Assembly: GCF_021030645.1 (NCBI RefSeq)
Contig: NZ_JACGCJ010000011.1
Span: 1 to 64,000 of the forward strand
Length of the DNA stretch: 64,000 nt
From: Agrilactobacillus fermenti
Lineage (GTDB): Bacteria; Bacillota; Bacilli; Lactobacillales; Lactobacillaceae
Direction: 5' to 3'
A program made the position numbers and the translations under genes. Within the stretch, counting starts at the first letter, position 1. Each line of letters starts with the position of its first letter. Positions 23,730 to 31,601 of this stretch are shown piece after piece. The notes beneath the pieces were generated by a model. The model ran no database searches, had not been told where the DNA came from, and saw only the letters and a list, made by a program, of their open reading frames with translations.

Positions 23730-23894
23730 CTAATCTCCTCTGTTCTTATATAAAAAGTAGACCCTTAAGATCCCAAGCACGATAAATATCAAAATTAAAA
23801 GTGCTTTATTTATGGATGGAAACAATGCAAATACACCAGTACATGCTACAAATAAAATAAAAATATTAACTATAATCATCAAAACGGATTTCAA
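23730..23894 (-). CDS. Very small two-segment membrane protein
   Basis: A 54-residue protein with TTG start at 23892-23894, preceded by GAGGTGA. It has two hydrophobic segments (about 4-25 and 29-47) and a short basic tail (YKNRGD). It is unlike any named family I know. The ribosome site, the clean hydrophobic pattern and the position between terminators support it as a real gene. The leftward terminator at 23946-23972 lies upstream, so it must have its own promoter. Confidence 0.55.
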   Translation of the reverse strand: MKSVLMIIVNIFILFVACTGVFALFPSINKALLILIFIVLGILRVYFLYKNRGD

Positions 23895-23945
23895 AAAATT
23901 CACCTCGTAAATCGCTATTTTGGTTAGAGGATTGGTTTAAATTAA

Positions 23946-23972
23946 AAAACCAGCACCTTTTGGGTACTGGTT
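23946..23972 (-). terminator. Terminator of the 39-residue basic protein gene
   Basis: AACCAGCACC pairs with the TACTGGTT end around TTTTGGG; on the minus strand it is followed by TTTTTT. Confidence 0.65.
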
Positions 23973-24021
23973 GGTAAGAAGTTTATAGTTTCAAAACAAA
24001 CGACGTATTAAATCACTGAAC

Positions 24022-24141
24022 TTAAGCAGTTTTGCCATTGCGTTTGAATTGTTTGATTAATTTTAATGCTCGTTTACGAGTCTTAATATTCTTACTTTGT
24101 ATATTGCGTTGTGCTGTGGCCATATCTGTTTTTTCAGTCAT
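24022..24141 (-). CDS. 39-residue highly basic protein
   Basis: The ATG at 24139-24141 has GGAGGTG 5-6 nt upstream, an almost ideal site, and the frame ends 50 bp before a terminator. The product has 11 Lys/Arg among its last 25 residues (QSKNIKTRKRALKLIKQFKR is the core), and is probably an amphipathic basic helix. I do not recognise a family; candidates are a ribosome- or nucleic-acid-binding small protein. It is not a ribosomal protein I can name. Confidence 0.6.
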   Translation of the reverse strand: MTEKTDMATAQRNIQSKNIKTRKRALKLIKQFKRNGKTA

Positions 24142-24332
24142 AAAAACACACCTCCATTAATCGCAAGAATAGTTATACTACTTTAACTTACAAAATACAA
24201 GTGCTATAAATTAAACCACATTACGAAGCTGGCCGCAAAGTGCAGGAATGCCACCAACATAGGGCTGGCCATTTAGAACAACAGTTTTTTAGACAATGAT
24301 GACTTGAAGTCATGTAATTTGAGGTGTGGTGT
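24142..24332. other. Intergenic gap between small gene and dptH-like gene
   Basis: No gene seen. It holds ATGACTT-G-AAGTCAT (about 24299-24313), a 7-bp palindrome just beyond the end of the dptH-like gene, without the T run needed for a clear terminator. Confidence 0.4.
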
Positions 24333-27300
24333 TCAATGCATATCTAATTGAGCAGTGATCAAATCGGGTAAAAGCTGATGATTGATCCATAGTCTGCCAG
24401 CAATGAGATAAGTGTGATCGGTCAATTTGGTAAGTAATTGTGTCAGATTGCTATATTCTTTAAGTGTTTTGGCTTTGATTTTTGCAAATAACAGTTCTTT
24501 TTCTTCAGACATCTTGAAGAAAAGCTCTGTCTCAAAATCGTGAGTCATTAAAATTGAATCCGTTGTCGGTTCATAGTGCGGATTATTCAAGATCAACGAA
24601 AGACCATATTGACTGCCTTGTTCCAAGGCGCGGGCGATTGGGACTGATTGATCAAGATTTAAAATGCTGGTGTCATCCATGAAAATCGGTAATGGATGGT
24701 AGGCATTTCCATAAGTGACAGACTCAGTCAATAAATTATTCAGCATATAGTCAATAATAAACGTGCGCAATTTTGGTGGATAATGTTGGCACTTGATCAC
24801 AAATAAGTGACCATCGCCATTGAAGAATTCACGCCAATGAAATTCAGACTGATAAGTGAACGGATCATGGCTGATCAATTCAGCCAATTTAGCAAGTAAC
24901 TTTTGATCTGACAAATAGTCTGGCAAATCGGTAAAGCGAAAAGTATCGGGTTGTTTTGTTAGACCATTGGAAATTGCCTGGATCAGCTGTTCAGTTTCAT
25001 TGCTGGTCAGTTTAAAAGCAGAACGTAATAATGAGACAACCTGGTTGATCAGAGCTAGTAAAGTATTAGTAGAAGGATGATCCGTCAAGGTTTGGCGAAT
25101 CACGGCAAAAGGATCTAAACGAATTGCCATTTGATCTAGGTCGTTGAAGGTAATTTTATCAAAATCCGCATCATCAAAGTAAGCCATGTGCGCCTCATCC
25201 GTGATCAAGGCGACCATACTGATTTTTACTTGGGTAAATTGTTTTAAGAGCTGACGAATGAAAGCCATTTTTACCGAACTATTATCGCCAAACATCAATA
25301 GATGGCGATCGGTCAGTTCTGGATTGGAATAGGCCCAATTGACCATCATTTGATTCGTCATACTGCGGCCGAGATAGAACTGGGTAGCCGCTTGATTGAG
25401 ATTTTTAGCTGTTAGTAGGCGATGCTCAATATTGGTTTCTGGCGTAACGGGGTGCACTTGGTTCAGATGGCTAACGTTACCCATAGTTTCGTTGGCAATA
25501 ATTTTTTGATCTTGAGAGCTTTGCTGAATTACTGAAGGCGATTGTTGCTGCTGATAACGTTGGCTTAGCAGATCGCTATATTTGAAATCAAAAGCAGCCC
25601 CTTGAATTAATTTTTCAATTTGGCGGCGATCTTCTAAACCGTAAGTATAAATGTCGTTGTTAGGAACTTTGACTTCAAGCAGGGCATCATGATGCTCAAC
25701 TGTTCTAAAGTGCGTTGTTGCGTTAGCTGTAAAGCGAAGGGCGTGGGCCTCTAAACCATCGAGATCAGCTATTAATTCAAAGTGCGCATTAAACAGGCGA
25801 TCTTTTAACGGCTCCAAGCGTTGCTTTTTTGTTTGGTCGACATCTTGTCTGGGCAGTTGTTTTAAACTGGTATAGAAAAGTTTTCCGAGAAAAATTTTGA
25901 TGTAATCTGTGAGAAATGACGTATCTAATTGATTCAGAGCGGCTGCTAAATTGGCTTTTGCAAAAGGGTGTCGGCCGATCAAAATTGGAAGAATATAAAA
26001 TTGAACTACCTTGGAATCGCTTAAATTCAGGCCCATTAGCAATAAATCGCTATTTGTTAAACCAAAGTGGGTCAAGTTTTTAGCTGTAAAAGGCATGCCT
26101 CGAGCGGTCAAACCAAAATCCTTAGCATAGCGTTTGAATACGCTAATACTGATGGGTACCCAAATAAAGTCGGGATGATAGAGTAGACCACTAATTTCCT
26201 TATACGCCGTGATCTGCTTAAGCCCAGTTTGTAAAATATTTTGGTGATTATAAGTATGCCAATAATCATTAAATAGATTTGTATAGGCTAATAGATCACG
26301 TTGTTGCTTTTTAGTAGGTTCAATTTGATATGCTGCCAAATATTGCTGCCATTGATGCTGCTGGTTGGTATTTTTAGTCACGGCTACGACATCAAAATTA
26401 ACTGGATCCGCAACATGATAGCGGGTCAAGTTGAAGGTCGCGTCAGTCTCCAGTGCGTCGATCAAAGGTGCGCCAGGTTCAAAAATCAACGTCTGGTTAC
26501 TGCTGGAAAGCAAGGCTTCAGTCTCAGCTTCGTTAGGATCATGGGTATACATGGCCCAAATATCATTGAGAATATAAGGTGACAGATAGTTACGATTCAT
26601 CATGGCTAAACTATTCCACTTTGCCGCAAAGTCGATCAAAGATGCCGACGAATCTGCGTTTTTAGTTCCGAAGCCTTGAATGGGGACACCGCGAACCTTA
26701 GTGGTTTGTGCATTTGGAATCAGACCGTTTAAAGCATAACTAGGTTCCAAATTAGTGTTCAGCTGATGGACCTCATGTAATACACGCTGAGGTTGGAAGA
26801 AAGTAATATGAAAGGCTTCATCTAAAGGCATATCGTCGTTGAAATAAATGGCTAAATTGTTTTGCATGATTTGAATCAATTTTTGCCAGGTTTCGTCTGA
26901 AAATTGAGCATAGTCGATCTGATACCCAAGCAGTTTCGCCAATTCTGAGCGTGTATGGATTTGCAAAAACGCTTCGATGATCTGGTTATCGGCACTTTTT
27001 TCAAAATGCAGTTCTAGCGGGGTAACTTCACCCAGCGGACTTTTTTTGAAGTCATTGATGAAAAAGCGCACAATGCTGTTTAAAATTGTGGCGTCTGGCC
27101 GAATATGGATGAAGCGAATTTTCAAAGGCTGCTGTTGTAATACTTGCAACAAGAATTCATGATTTTCTTTGTAATTGGTTAAGATATGACTCAAAATCGG
27201 GGCATAGTTAGATTTTAAGTGATGTTTTTGCTGTGACGTATAGCGGAGCCAATGATTAGAAAAGGTCCGATCAGCCTGATAAATCTGATTATTTAAAATT

Positions 27301-29411
27301 AAGTAGGGCATCAATCCGGCAGCTGATAGTTGTGCCTGAATCGTTTCGTTTAACGTGCTTGTAGTTAAATGCTTGTTATAATACAGCTGATAAGCTAATA
27401 ATAACGGCGAGAAAGGTGACAAATAAAATGAATGATCAGACCAAACTGCTCCAATATAAAACAAATTAATGATTTGTTGAGGCAAGCCATTATCGTTATT
27501 GTGGGTTGATAGATGTGCTGAGACTTGATCCAGGAATTGCTGCACAGTCACTTGAAAATAGCGTGGCCAGTTGGATAGGCTTAAAAGGCGATCGTGGTCC
27601 ATCAGGGTTTGAGCTAATTGCTCCAACGTTAATTGAATGTCATCTGGTAAATCTAGCTCTTGGGCTTGAAAATTACCGTTAGCGTCAAGTTTGCCGTAAA
27701 ATTTTTGTTGTTGGGTCATTTGCTGTTCCAGGGCATACCAATGTTGCTGTGAGGCGTTCAAATAATAAGCTTTGTCATTATCGATCAATTTATTTTGATC
27801 AAAGAACAGGCCATGTTTTGATTGGCGGCGTAGATTTTCAATCTGATAATTATTTAAAAAATGCTTCACGATGGGCTCATAATGCAGTTGGAATTTCAAT
27901 GGTATGAGATGTTCAAAAATATTGGGCAGCATGACGGTAAAATGGACCTGAGCCGTTTGTTCTAAGAGTGGCGCAAAATCCAATTGAGTGGTCTGGCTAA
28001 TAAAGAATTCATGTAACTTATGTTGTGAGACAGAAATTTTAGTACTGGCTTGACTGTTGCCATTCAAGAAAGTGACCGATGGTGTATCTGAATGGATCTG
28101 GATGGCATAATCACCATGGGCAGCTACTGATAAACTAAAGGTAGGTGCGATAGTTGTTAAATGTCGTGGATCCATTGGTAAGACAGCAATTTTAAAAATT
28201 AACGGCAGTTTGACAGCTTCAGCTTTGTAATAAATTTGACCATAGTAAACTTGCCGGGTGTCGGCTTTGTCTAAGTTTAAAACCAATAATCGATCTACGA
28301 CTTTGATAGCACCAGCAAGCGGCTCTTTACCCTTAAACAGAAATGATTTTTCAAAAACAAGCCCATTTGCATTCAACTCAGCATTGAAAGGCAGCCGAAT
28401 CACTAGGCTATTATTTTGCTCAGAAGGTTTAACGAAAGCTAAAATACTATATTCTTGGGCAGAATGCAGCTGCGCTTGTTCATCACTAAAGTGACGTTGC
28501 TGCACCCAGAAATTAAGGTGTCGATTCAGTTTTTCAAGTTTGGCAACTTGAAGTTGTACCGTTGAAAAAGTTTGGTTCAAGAAGTTTTGCCGGGCCGTAT
28601 ACACTTCGTTAAATGGCCGTTCCTGCCAATTAGCTGCAAAATGAGCAAATTCTGTGGGATCCTCAAACGAAAGGTAGTTCTCAAGCTGGTGATTTGGATC
28701 TTGCTTGCTTAAAATATGCTGGATTTCGAGATGCAGCTTATGATTTTGCTGGATCCGTTTATTGGCGATCATATGGCTAGCCGTGCGTAGTTCTGCATCA
28801 TAGAAGTAGCCGTGCTGTTGGTAGTCTTTTGCCAGCAGCGTCTTTTTTTGTAATAAATTATAAATTTCTGCTAGTTCGGCCAATGGCTCTTTGGCTTGTT
28901 TATGTGGCGTGCGTCGTAAGATGTCAGTCACTAAGGCTTTCTCGCCGATTTTAAGCTGAGAAAGGCCCCTCAAGGTTTCAAGATTTTTCAAGACTTGTTT
29001 GATATTTAGCGGCCCACCGTTATCACTTAAATTGCGCGCATTATAAATAATTGCTGGAAATGGTTTAGCTGTTAAATAAATTAAAATGGCATTGGTGAAC
29101 GGCCCTTGCTGAGTGCTTAATTCGCTTTGTAGGTGGACCAAAAATCCAGGATTGGCTTCTTGATCAAATGGTACAATGATGGCCTTTTGACCCCCTTTGG
29201 TGAGGGCAATGGTATGATAAACGTTTTGACCAGCATAAAAGTCAAAGGGTGCAATGGTGACCTTATTCGTTTTAGTTAATTGTTGGTAAAGCTGAGCGAC
29301 AGTACTTTGGTGTTTTAATAATAGATAGAATCGACTGCCATTGTTAAACGTGCCATCATGGAACCAATTTGTTAGTTGTTCAACCAAAAAGTTAAAATAC
29401 CCCTCACGCAA
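24333..29411 (-). CDS. dptH: DptH-like large restriction/translocase protein with degenerate Walker A
   Basis: A 1692-residue protein, the usual size of DptH of the DndFGH phosphorothioation-dependent restriction complex. The first 1350 residues have no motif I can name. The last 320 have the shape of a HerA/FtsK-type motor ATPase: RHLLMFGDNSSVKMAFIRQL at 1369-1388, LDPFAVI near 1432, a Walker B-like LPIFMDD near 1573-1579, and a sensor-like region SLILNNPHYEP near 1606. The Walker A motif is altered: where GxxxxGK(S/T) is expected there is GDNSSVKM, keeping the lysine but losing the glycine and the Ser/Thr. The second Walker B acidic residue is Asp, not Glu. Start is TTG 29411, 7 nt after GGGAGGG. 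It follows the dptF-like gene by 51 nt. The family assignment rests on size, order and the partner; ATPase activity is doubtful. Confidence 0.7.
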   Translation of the reverse strand: MREGYFNFLVEQLTNWFHDGTFNNGSRFYLLLKHQSTVAQLYQQLTKTNKVTIAPFDFYAGQNVYHTIALTKGGQKAIIVPFDQEANPGFLVHLQSELSTQQGPFTNAILIYLTAKPFPAIIYNARNLSDNGGPLNIKQVLKNLETLRGLSQLKIGEKALVTDILRRTPHKQAKEPLAELAEIYNLLQKKTLLAKDYQQHGYFYDAELRTASHMIANKRIQQNHKLHLEIQHILSKQDPNHQLENYLSFEDPTEFAHFAANWQERPFNEVYTARQNFLNQTFSTVQLQVAKLEKLNRHLNFWVQQRHFSDEQAQLHSAQEYSILAFVKPSEQNNSLVIRLPFNAELNANGLVFEKSFLFKGKEPLAGAIKVVDRLLVLNLDKADTRQVYYGQIYYKAEAVKLPLIFKIAVLPMDPRHLTTIAPTFSLSVAAHGDYAIQIHSDTPSVTFLNGNSQASTKISVSQHKLHEFFISQTTQLDFAPLLEQTAQVHFTVMLPNIFEHLIPLKFQLHYEPIVKHFLNNYQIENLRRQSKHGLFFDQNKLIDNDKAYYLNASQQHWYALEQQMTQQQKFYGKLDANGNFQAQELDLPDDIQLTLEQLAQTLMDHDRLLSLSNWPRYFQVTVQQFLDQVSAHLSTHNNDNGLPQQIINLFYIGAVWSDHSFYLSPFSPLLLAYQLYYNKHLTTSTLNETIQAQLSAAGLMPYLILNNQIYQADRTFSNHWLRYTSQQKHHLKSNYAPILSHILTNYKENHEFLLQVLQQQPLKIRFIHIRPDATILNSIVRFFINDFKKSPLGEVTPLELHFEKSADNQIIEAFLQIHTRSELAKLLGYQIDYAQFSDETWQKLIQIMQNNLAIYFNDDMPLDEAFHITFFQPQRVLHEVHQLNTNLEPSYALNGLIPNAQTTKVRGVPIQGFGTKNADSSASLIDFAAKWNSLAMMNRNYLSPYILNDIWAMYTHDPNEAETEALLSSSNQTLIFEPGAPLIDALETDATFNLTRYHVADPVNFDVVAVTKNTNQQHQWQQYLAAYQIEPTKKQQRDLLAYTNLFNDYWHTYNHQNILQTGLKQITAYKEISGLLYHPDFIWVPISISVFKRYAKDFGLTARGMPFTAKNLTHFGLTNSDLLLMGLNLSDSKVVQFYILPILIGRHPFAKANLAAALNQLDTSFLTDYIKIFLGKLFYTSLKQLPRQDVDQTKKQRLEPLKDRLFNAHFELIADLDGLEAHALRFTANATTHFRTVEHHDALLEVKVPNNDIYTYGLEDRRQIEKLIQGAAFDFKYSDLLSQRYQQQQSPSVIQQSSQDQKIIANETMGNVSHLNQVHPVTPETNIEHRLLTAKNLNQAATQFYLGRSMTNQMMVNWAYSNPELTDRHLLMFGDNSSVKMAFIRQLLKQFTQVKISMVALITDEAHMAYFDDADFDKITFNDLDQMAIRLDPFAVIRQTLTDHPSTNTLLALINQVVSLLRSAFKLTSNETEQLIQAISNGLTKQPDTFRFTDLPDYLSDQKLLAKLAELISHDPFTYQSEFHWREFFNGDGHLFVIKCQHYPPKLRTFIIDYMLNNLLTESVTYGNAYHPLPIFMDDTSILNLDQSVPIARALEQGSQYGLSLILNNPHYEPTTDSILMTHDFETELFFKMSEEKELLFAKIKAKTLKEYSNLTQLLTKLTDHTYLIAGRLWINHQLLPDLITAQLDMH

Positions 29412-29462
29412 ATTGAATCCCTCCCCAGTAAATTTACAGATGGTATTATTGTTCGTTAAAAA

Positions 29463-31319
29463 TTAGTCTATCCGCGTATCATAATTAAAGTTTAAGTTTG
29501 TAAAGAGATCGGTTAAAAAAGAGCTGAAAGCTAAGTGGTGCTGACGATCGCTTGGTGACAGGACATAGTTTTGGTCCAGTTTGATAAACAAACGAAATAA
29601 ACTCAGTGAAATTGGTATTTGAGCCAAGTGTTCGCCAAATTCATCAAAAATAACGCAAAAAACTTTGATCAACCGTCGCTCAGTTGTTAAATAATATACC
29701 TTGAGCTGTAACGGAATCGCTAGTTGATGAACCTGGGCCGCCGACTGATCAGACTGTGTTTGACTGTACCAGCGCTGTAAGCCAACAGCGACCAGCTTAG
29801 CAAGGTTGGCATCATAATGGTAATTTAACGCATGTGTATAGCTTTTTAAGAACCTAAAATAAACTGGATCTGCAAAAAACTCGTTTTGATGGTCAAAAAG
29901 ATAAAGCACCCTTAACAACCACCGGGCTAAGGCAATATCCGGTGTATTTTGATCTATCAAAAAGTGATAACTATTTGTAAACCAATGGCTGGGTAAATGA
30001 TAATGGTTGAGTTGCGCTTGTAGAAAAGCAACTTTGTCATTGGTCTCTTGAAACTGGAGTAAAAGCTGCGTGATCTTTGGATGTTGAAAAGTCACGGGAT
30101 CGCATTGGTGAAGATCAGTAAGTATTCGAGTTTGTGGCTGTTCAGGAAACATCAAGTTGAAAATTGTATTGTCCAATTTAGCTGTATCCGGTTTTGGTAC
30201 CACGATATCGTGGAAAAAGGTGAGTAACTCACGAATAGAAAAGACCTTTTGGTTTTCAAGCTGTGACTTGATCAAGGTATATTTGATACTCGTTAAGATT
30301 TGTGGGTGCGTTAATAATTGGAAATTACGGTGCAATGGTGAAATGATATTTTGGTCAACGTCCGCTTGGTAAGCCCGGTAAAAAGGATTCTCATAGGCAT
30401 TTGCGGAAAATATCTTAGCTGTTAATTGATCCAAAAAGTCACTTTGAGTCCCACTAGGTGTCACATCATAAAGTGGTAGGCGATCGATATAGACAAACTG
30501 GAACTGAGCCGTGATCAAATCATGGGGTGGTCCGTCTAAGATGTTTGTTGTTTGAATCATATCTATCATTTGAGTAAACGTTCCCAGGCGTTGAGCATGG
30601 CGCGCAAAATGTTTAAGCAGTACATCTGGAATGGTCATAATTTGGTGTAAAGGCTGATTACTACGTAGCTGCTGGTCACTAAAACCGTCAAAGTCTCTTA
30701 AAAGTTGGTCGTCTAATGAAGTTAACGGATCAAAACTTATACCAGCGCCGTCTTTAATATAAAGATTTGGTAAAGTAAATAATTCAGGATGATAAGCCTG
30801 TAAATTTGATAGGAGCTGTGATTTACCTGTACCACTACGACCAATGATCAGTGTTAAAGTATGGCTATTAGCTGGCAGCTGGTTGACAATGCGATTTAAA
30901 ATAGCTGTGGCTGGGACCGGAACGTTCAGATATTTCTGTAAGTCTGTTAAGTCGGCCTTTCCATTGACAACGGCTTGAGGTGACGAAATATCCAATTGGC
31001 CAAAAAGGTGTGCCAGACGACTATGCGTGATTGATTGTCGATTCGATTCAGCCGCTTCTAATTGATAGTAGGCTAGCAGTTGCTGCATGAAAACAATTGT
31101 CTCTTGGTTGATCTGACTTGGTTGTGTGACATATCGTTGTACTTTGCGCAATTGATTTAAAGCACGCAAAGAAACTAACTGACTTTGTGTTAGTTCTTGA
31201 AGAATATCCTTAAAATAATGTGTGGTTTTAGGTATCGAACCAAGTGATGGAAATTGACTTTTTAACGCTGTAATCAGCGTTTGCAAAAGTTGGTCAAACA
31301 CCCGTTCAAACTTTTGCAT
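29463..31319 (-). CDS. dptF: DptF-like P-loop ATPase of phosphorothioation-dependent restriction
   Basis: A 618-residue protein starting at ATG 31319, after GGGAGGGA; the frame open to 31484 adds a spurious hydrophobic lead. Residues about 1-150 are helical. The intact Walker A is IIGRSGTGKSQLLSNL (158-173). Downstream features are typical of DptF: ISFDPLTSLDDQLL, NPFYRAYQ, PLHRNFQLL and RELLTFFHDIVVP. DptF works with DptG and DptH to attack DNA lacking phosphorothioate marks laid by DndABCDE. Here only a DptH-like gene follows; dptG and all dnd genes are absent from the window. A perfect 12-bp inverted repeat lies 66 bp upstream of the start. The identification as DptF is confident; the function without its partners is unknown. 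Confidence 0.78.
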   Translation of the reverse strand: MQKFERVFDQLLQTLITALKSQFPSLGSIPKTTHYFKDILQELTQSQLVSLRALNQLRKVQRYVTQPSQINQETIVFMQQLLAYYQLEAAESNRQSITHSRLAHLFGQLDISSPQAVVNGKADLTDLQKYLNVPVPATAILNRIVNQLPANSHTLTLIIGRSGTGKSQLLSNLQAYHPELFTLPNLYIKDGAGISFDPLTSLDDQLLRDFDGFSDQQLRSNQPLHQIMTIPDVLLKHFARHAQRLGTFTQMIDMIQTTNILDGPPHDLITAQFQFVYIDRLPLYDVTPSGTQSDFLDQLTAKIFSANAYENPFYRAYQADVDQNIISPLHRNFQLLTHPQILTSIKYTLIKSQLENQKVFSIRELLTFFHDIVVPKPDTAKLDNTIFNLMFPEQPQTRILTDLHQCDPVTFQHPKITQLLLQFQETNDKVAFLQAQLNHYHLPSHWFTNSYHFLIDQNTPDIALARWLLRVLYLFDHQNEFFADPVYFRFLKSYTHALNYHYDANLAKLVAVGLQRWYSQTQSDQSAAQVHQLAIPLQLKVYYLTTERRLIKVFCVIFDEFGEHLAQIPISLSLFRLFIKLDQNYVLSPSDRQHHLAFSSFLTDLFTNLNFNYDTRID

Positions 31320-31385
31320 GGCGCTGTTCCCTCCCAAAAAGATTATCTTACGAAATACTAACATTAAAATCACATTATTTTTTCT

Positions 31386-31415
31386 CATATATTGTTGAAA
31401 AATCAACAATATATG
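31386..31415. promoter_or_regulatory. Perfect 12-bp inverted repeat upstream of dptF
   Basis: CATATATTGTTG (31386-31397) and its exact complement CAACAATATATG (31404-31415) enclose AAAAAT. It has no T run on either side, so an operator or mRNA leader hairpin for the leftward dptF-dptH unit is more likely than a terminator. Confidence 0.5.
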
Positions 31416-31464
31416 CAATAAGGCCGTTATTTTTATAGAAAAATAACATAAATAGTTATAAAAA

Positions 31465-31512
31465 ATAGCAGGGGCCAAAAACAAAACTTAGTCTTGTTTC
31501 GGTTCCTGCTAT
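31465..31512 (-). terminator. Terminator of the MMPL gene (GACAAAAC-type relative)
   Basis: ATAGCAGG and further bases pair with CCTGCTAT; the inner AAACAAAAC/CTTGTTT resembles the GACAAAAC hairpin family. It lies between the MMPL stop and the dptF promoter region and separates the two units. Confidence 0.65.
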
Positions 31513-31601
31513 TTATATAAATCAGTTAAATGTACTTGTGATTTCAAAGTATTTCTAAGAACAGAACCACTAATATGGAAAACTTAACATTTAGCCCATA
31601 T

